Below are positions 63,121-64,000 of a DNA stretch of 64,000 nt, piece after piece. The notes under the pieces are model-generated. The model was not told where the DNA came from. It saw nothing but the letters and a program-made list of their open reading frames with translations, and did no database searches. A program made the position numbers and the translations under genes. Origin of the DNA: Varroa destructor (Eukaryota > Arthropoda > Arachnida > Mesostigmata > Varroidae); the NCBI RefSeq assembly GCF_002443255.2, contig NW_019211456.1, positions 18,895,557 through 18,959,556 of the forward strand, in the 5' to 3' direction. Position 1 is the stretch's first letter. Each line of letters begins with the position of its first letter.

Positions 63121-64000
63121 AGCCCTTAATATTGTGCATACAAACATCTATAAACAGTTGTTAGAAGGAACGAGGAAGCTTATATGTGTTACAGGATATG
63201 TGGCGTCGGGCGCAAGAGAAAATATGCACGAAAAACATGTATAGACAATACATGTATCGAACAAGTAGCGAGTAACCACAAGGGTCCAATAGTAGAGTCT
63301 GCATGAGAATCGACAAACAAGAACATCGACGAAAACAACGAACAAATCGTCTTCCTGCGAGTCAAAAACGCCATGATCATTTTACTGATGTAAAAATATC
63401 CGATACTGTGCGCTTCTACGTATTTGAGCGGACTGCTTGCTCATAGGCCATGCGCAGTAAACGAATGAAGGAAGCTGTACTGTACAGCTGCTTCGCGACC
63501 GCTGTTAAAGGTCAATATAACTGTAAGCACCGTCCATAGACGTATCTTGACGTTTGATCGTTCATCCAATTAAACGGAGACGCCCTTAAAGTCTGGGCTG
63601 AACGTACAACAACGCTACAATGCCAAGTGCCGGCAAGACAATTATATATATATATCATACGAAGTGAAACAATCGACAACAGATTGTTAGGAGGAAATCC
63701 TCGATTATGATAGTTGCAAGACCGCAATCATTGTTACTGTTTCGCCTTCCGACGACTGCGGCAGAGTCAGAAAAGATGCCTAAAAAAAGAGATGAGGGAG
63801 ACAGTGGGGGGGATAGCAGACAAAGAGGAAAAGATTGGAAAGGACATATTCGCCAAGCAATCGATGAACTGTACAAACGACCTAAATGCCTCAATGGTTG
63901 TGTTTTTAATTTTAATAACAGTCTGCCGCGAAAAAAATGGATACTTGCCCATAGGAACACCACTTTATATGAATTATTGTACTATTAGGATTAATTTGCA
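63121..64000. other. No confident gene at the window end
   Basis: A 93-codon frame (63,707-63,988) includes a Lys/Asp/Gly-rich part (MPKKRDEGDSGGDSRQRGK) but no known domain. A near-palindrome AGCTGTACTGTACAGCT lies at 63473-63489. Confidence 0.3.
63643..63655. repeat. Short (TA)n tract
   Basis: About six TA units in non-coding DNA near the window end. Confidence 0.8.

Noticed and set aside
1..64000. CRISPR arrays, bacterial operons, integrated phage
   Set aside because: There are no spaced repeats of CRISPR type, no operon-like dense coding and no viral genes; the sequence is eukaryotic in character.

Overview
This window looks like nuclear DNA from an arthropod. It is AT-leaning, rich in microsatellites and very gene-poor. 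The only confidently identified gene is a single-exon long Toll receptor whose protein resembles the Toll-6/Toll-7/Tollo group. An intronless long Toll gene in a sparse, simple-repeat-rich background would suit a chelicerate, perhaps a mesostigmatid mite. That placement is an inference from style, not from a marker gene.

Layout. Positions 1-13,840 are non-coding as far as I can see, with microsatellites, several hairpins (956-999, 3845-3905, 5892-5947), and G- and C-homopolymers inside GC-richer islands. Positions 13,840-14,855 are the upstream and leader region of the Toll gene. Positions 14,856-18,542 encode the receptor: signal peptide, two leucine-rich blocks separated by a cysteine cluster, one membrane helix and a TIR domain. 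Its TGA stop is followed, in the same frame, by 121 further open codons ending at TAA 18,906-18,908. This is a candidate stop-codon readthrough or short-intron tail and is the most interesting observation in the window.

From 18,909 to 64,000 I recognise no complete gene. The stretch holds an apparent 3' UTR, a perfect 22-bp hairpin (21,839-21,887), a diverged local duplication (29,161-29,463), and a decayed piggyBac-like transposase fragment on the minus strand (about 34,424-34,860). Two GC-rich blocks carry TATA boxes and could be promoters with first exons (about 31,080-31,420 and 62,600-63,120). There are also several short open frames of doubtful status. The stretch could be intergenic or the long introns of genes whose exons lie outside the window; the sequence alone does not decide this.

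The Toll product would be a cell-surface receptor of the type used in arthropods for planar tissue patterning and/or immune signalling. Nothing else in the window can be tied to the same pathway. All family assignments come from motif reading; no database search was possible.
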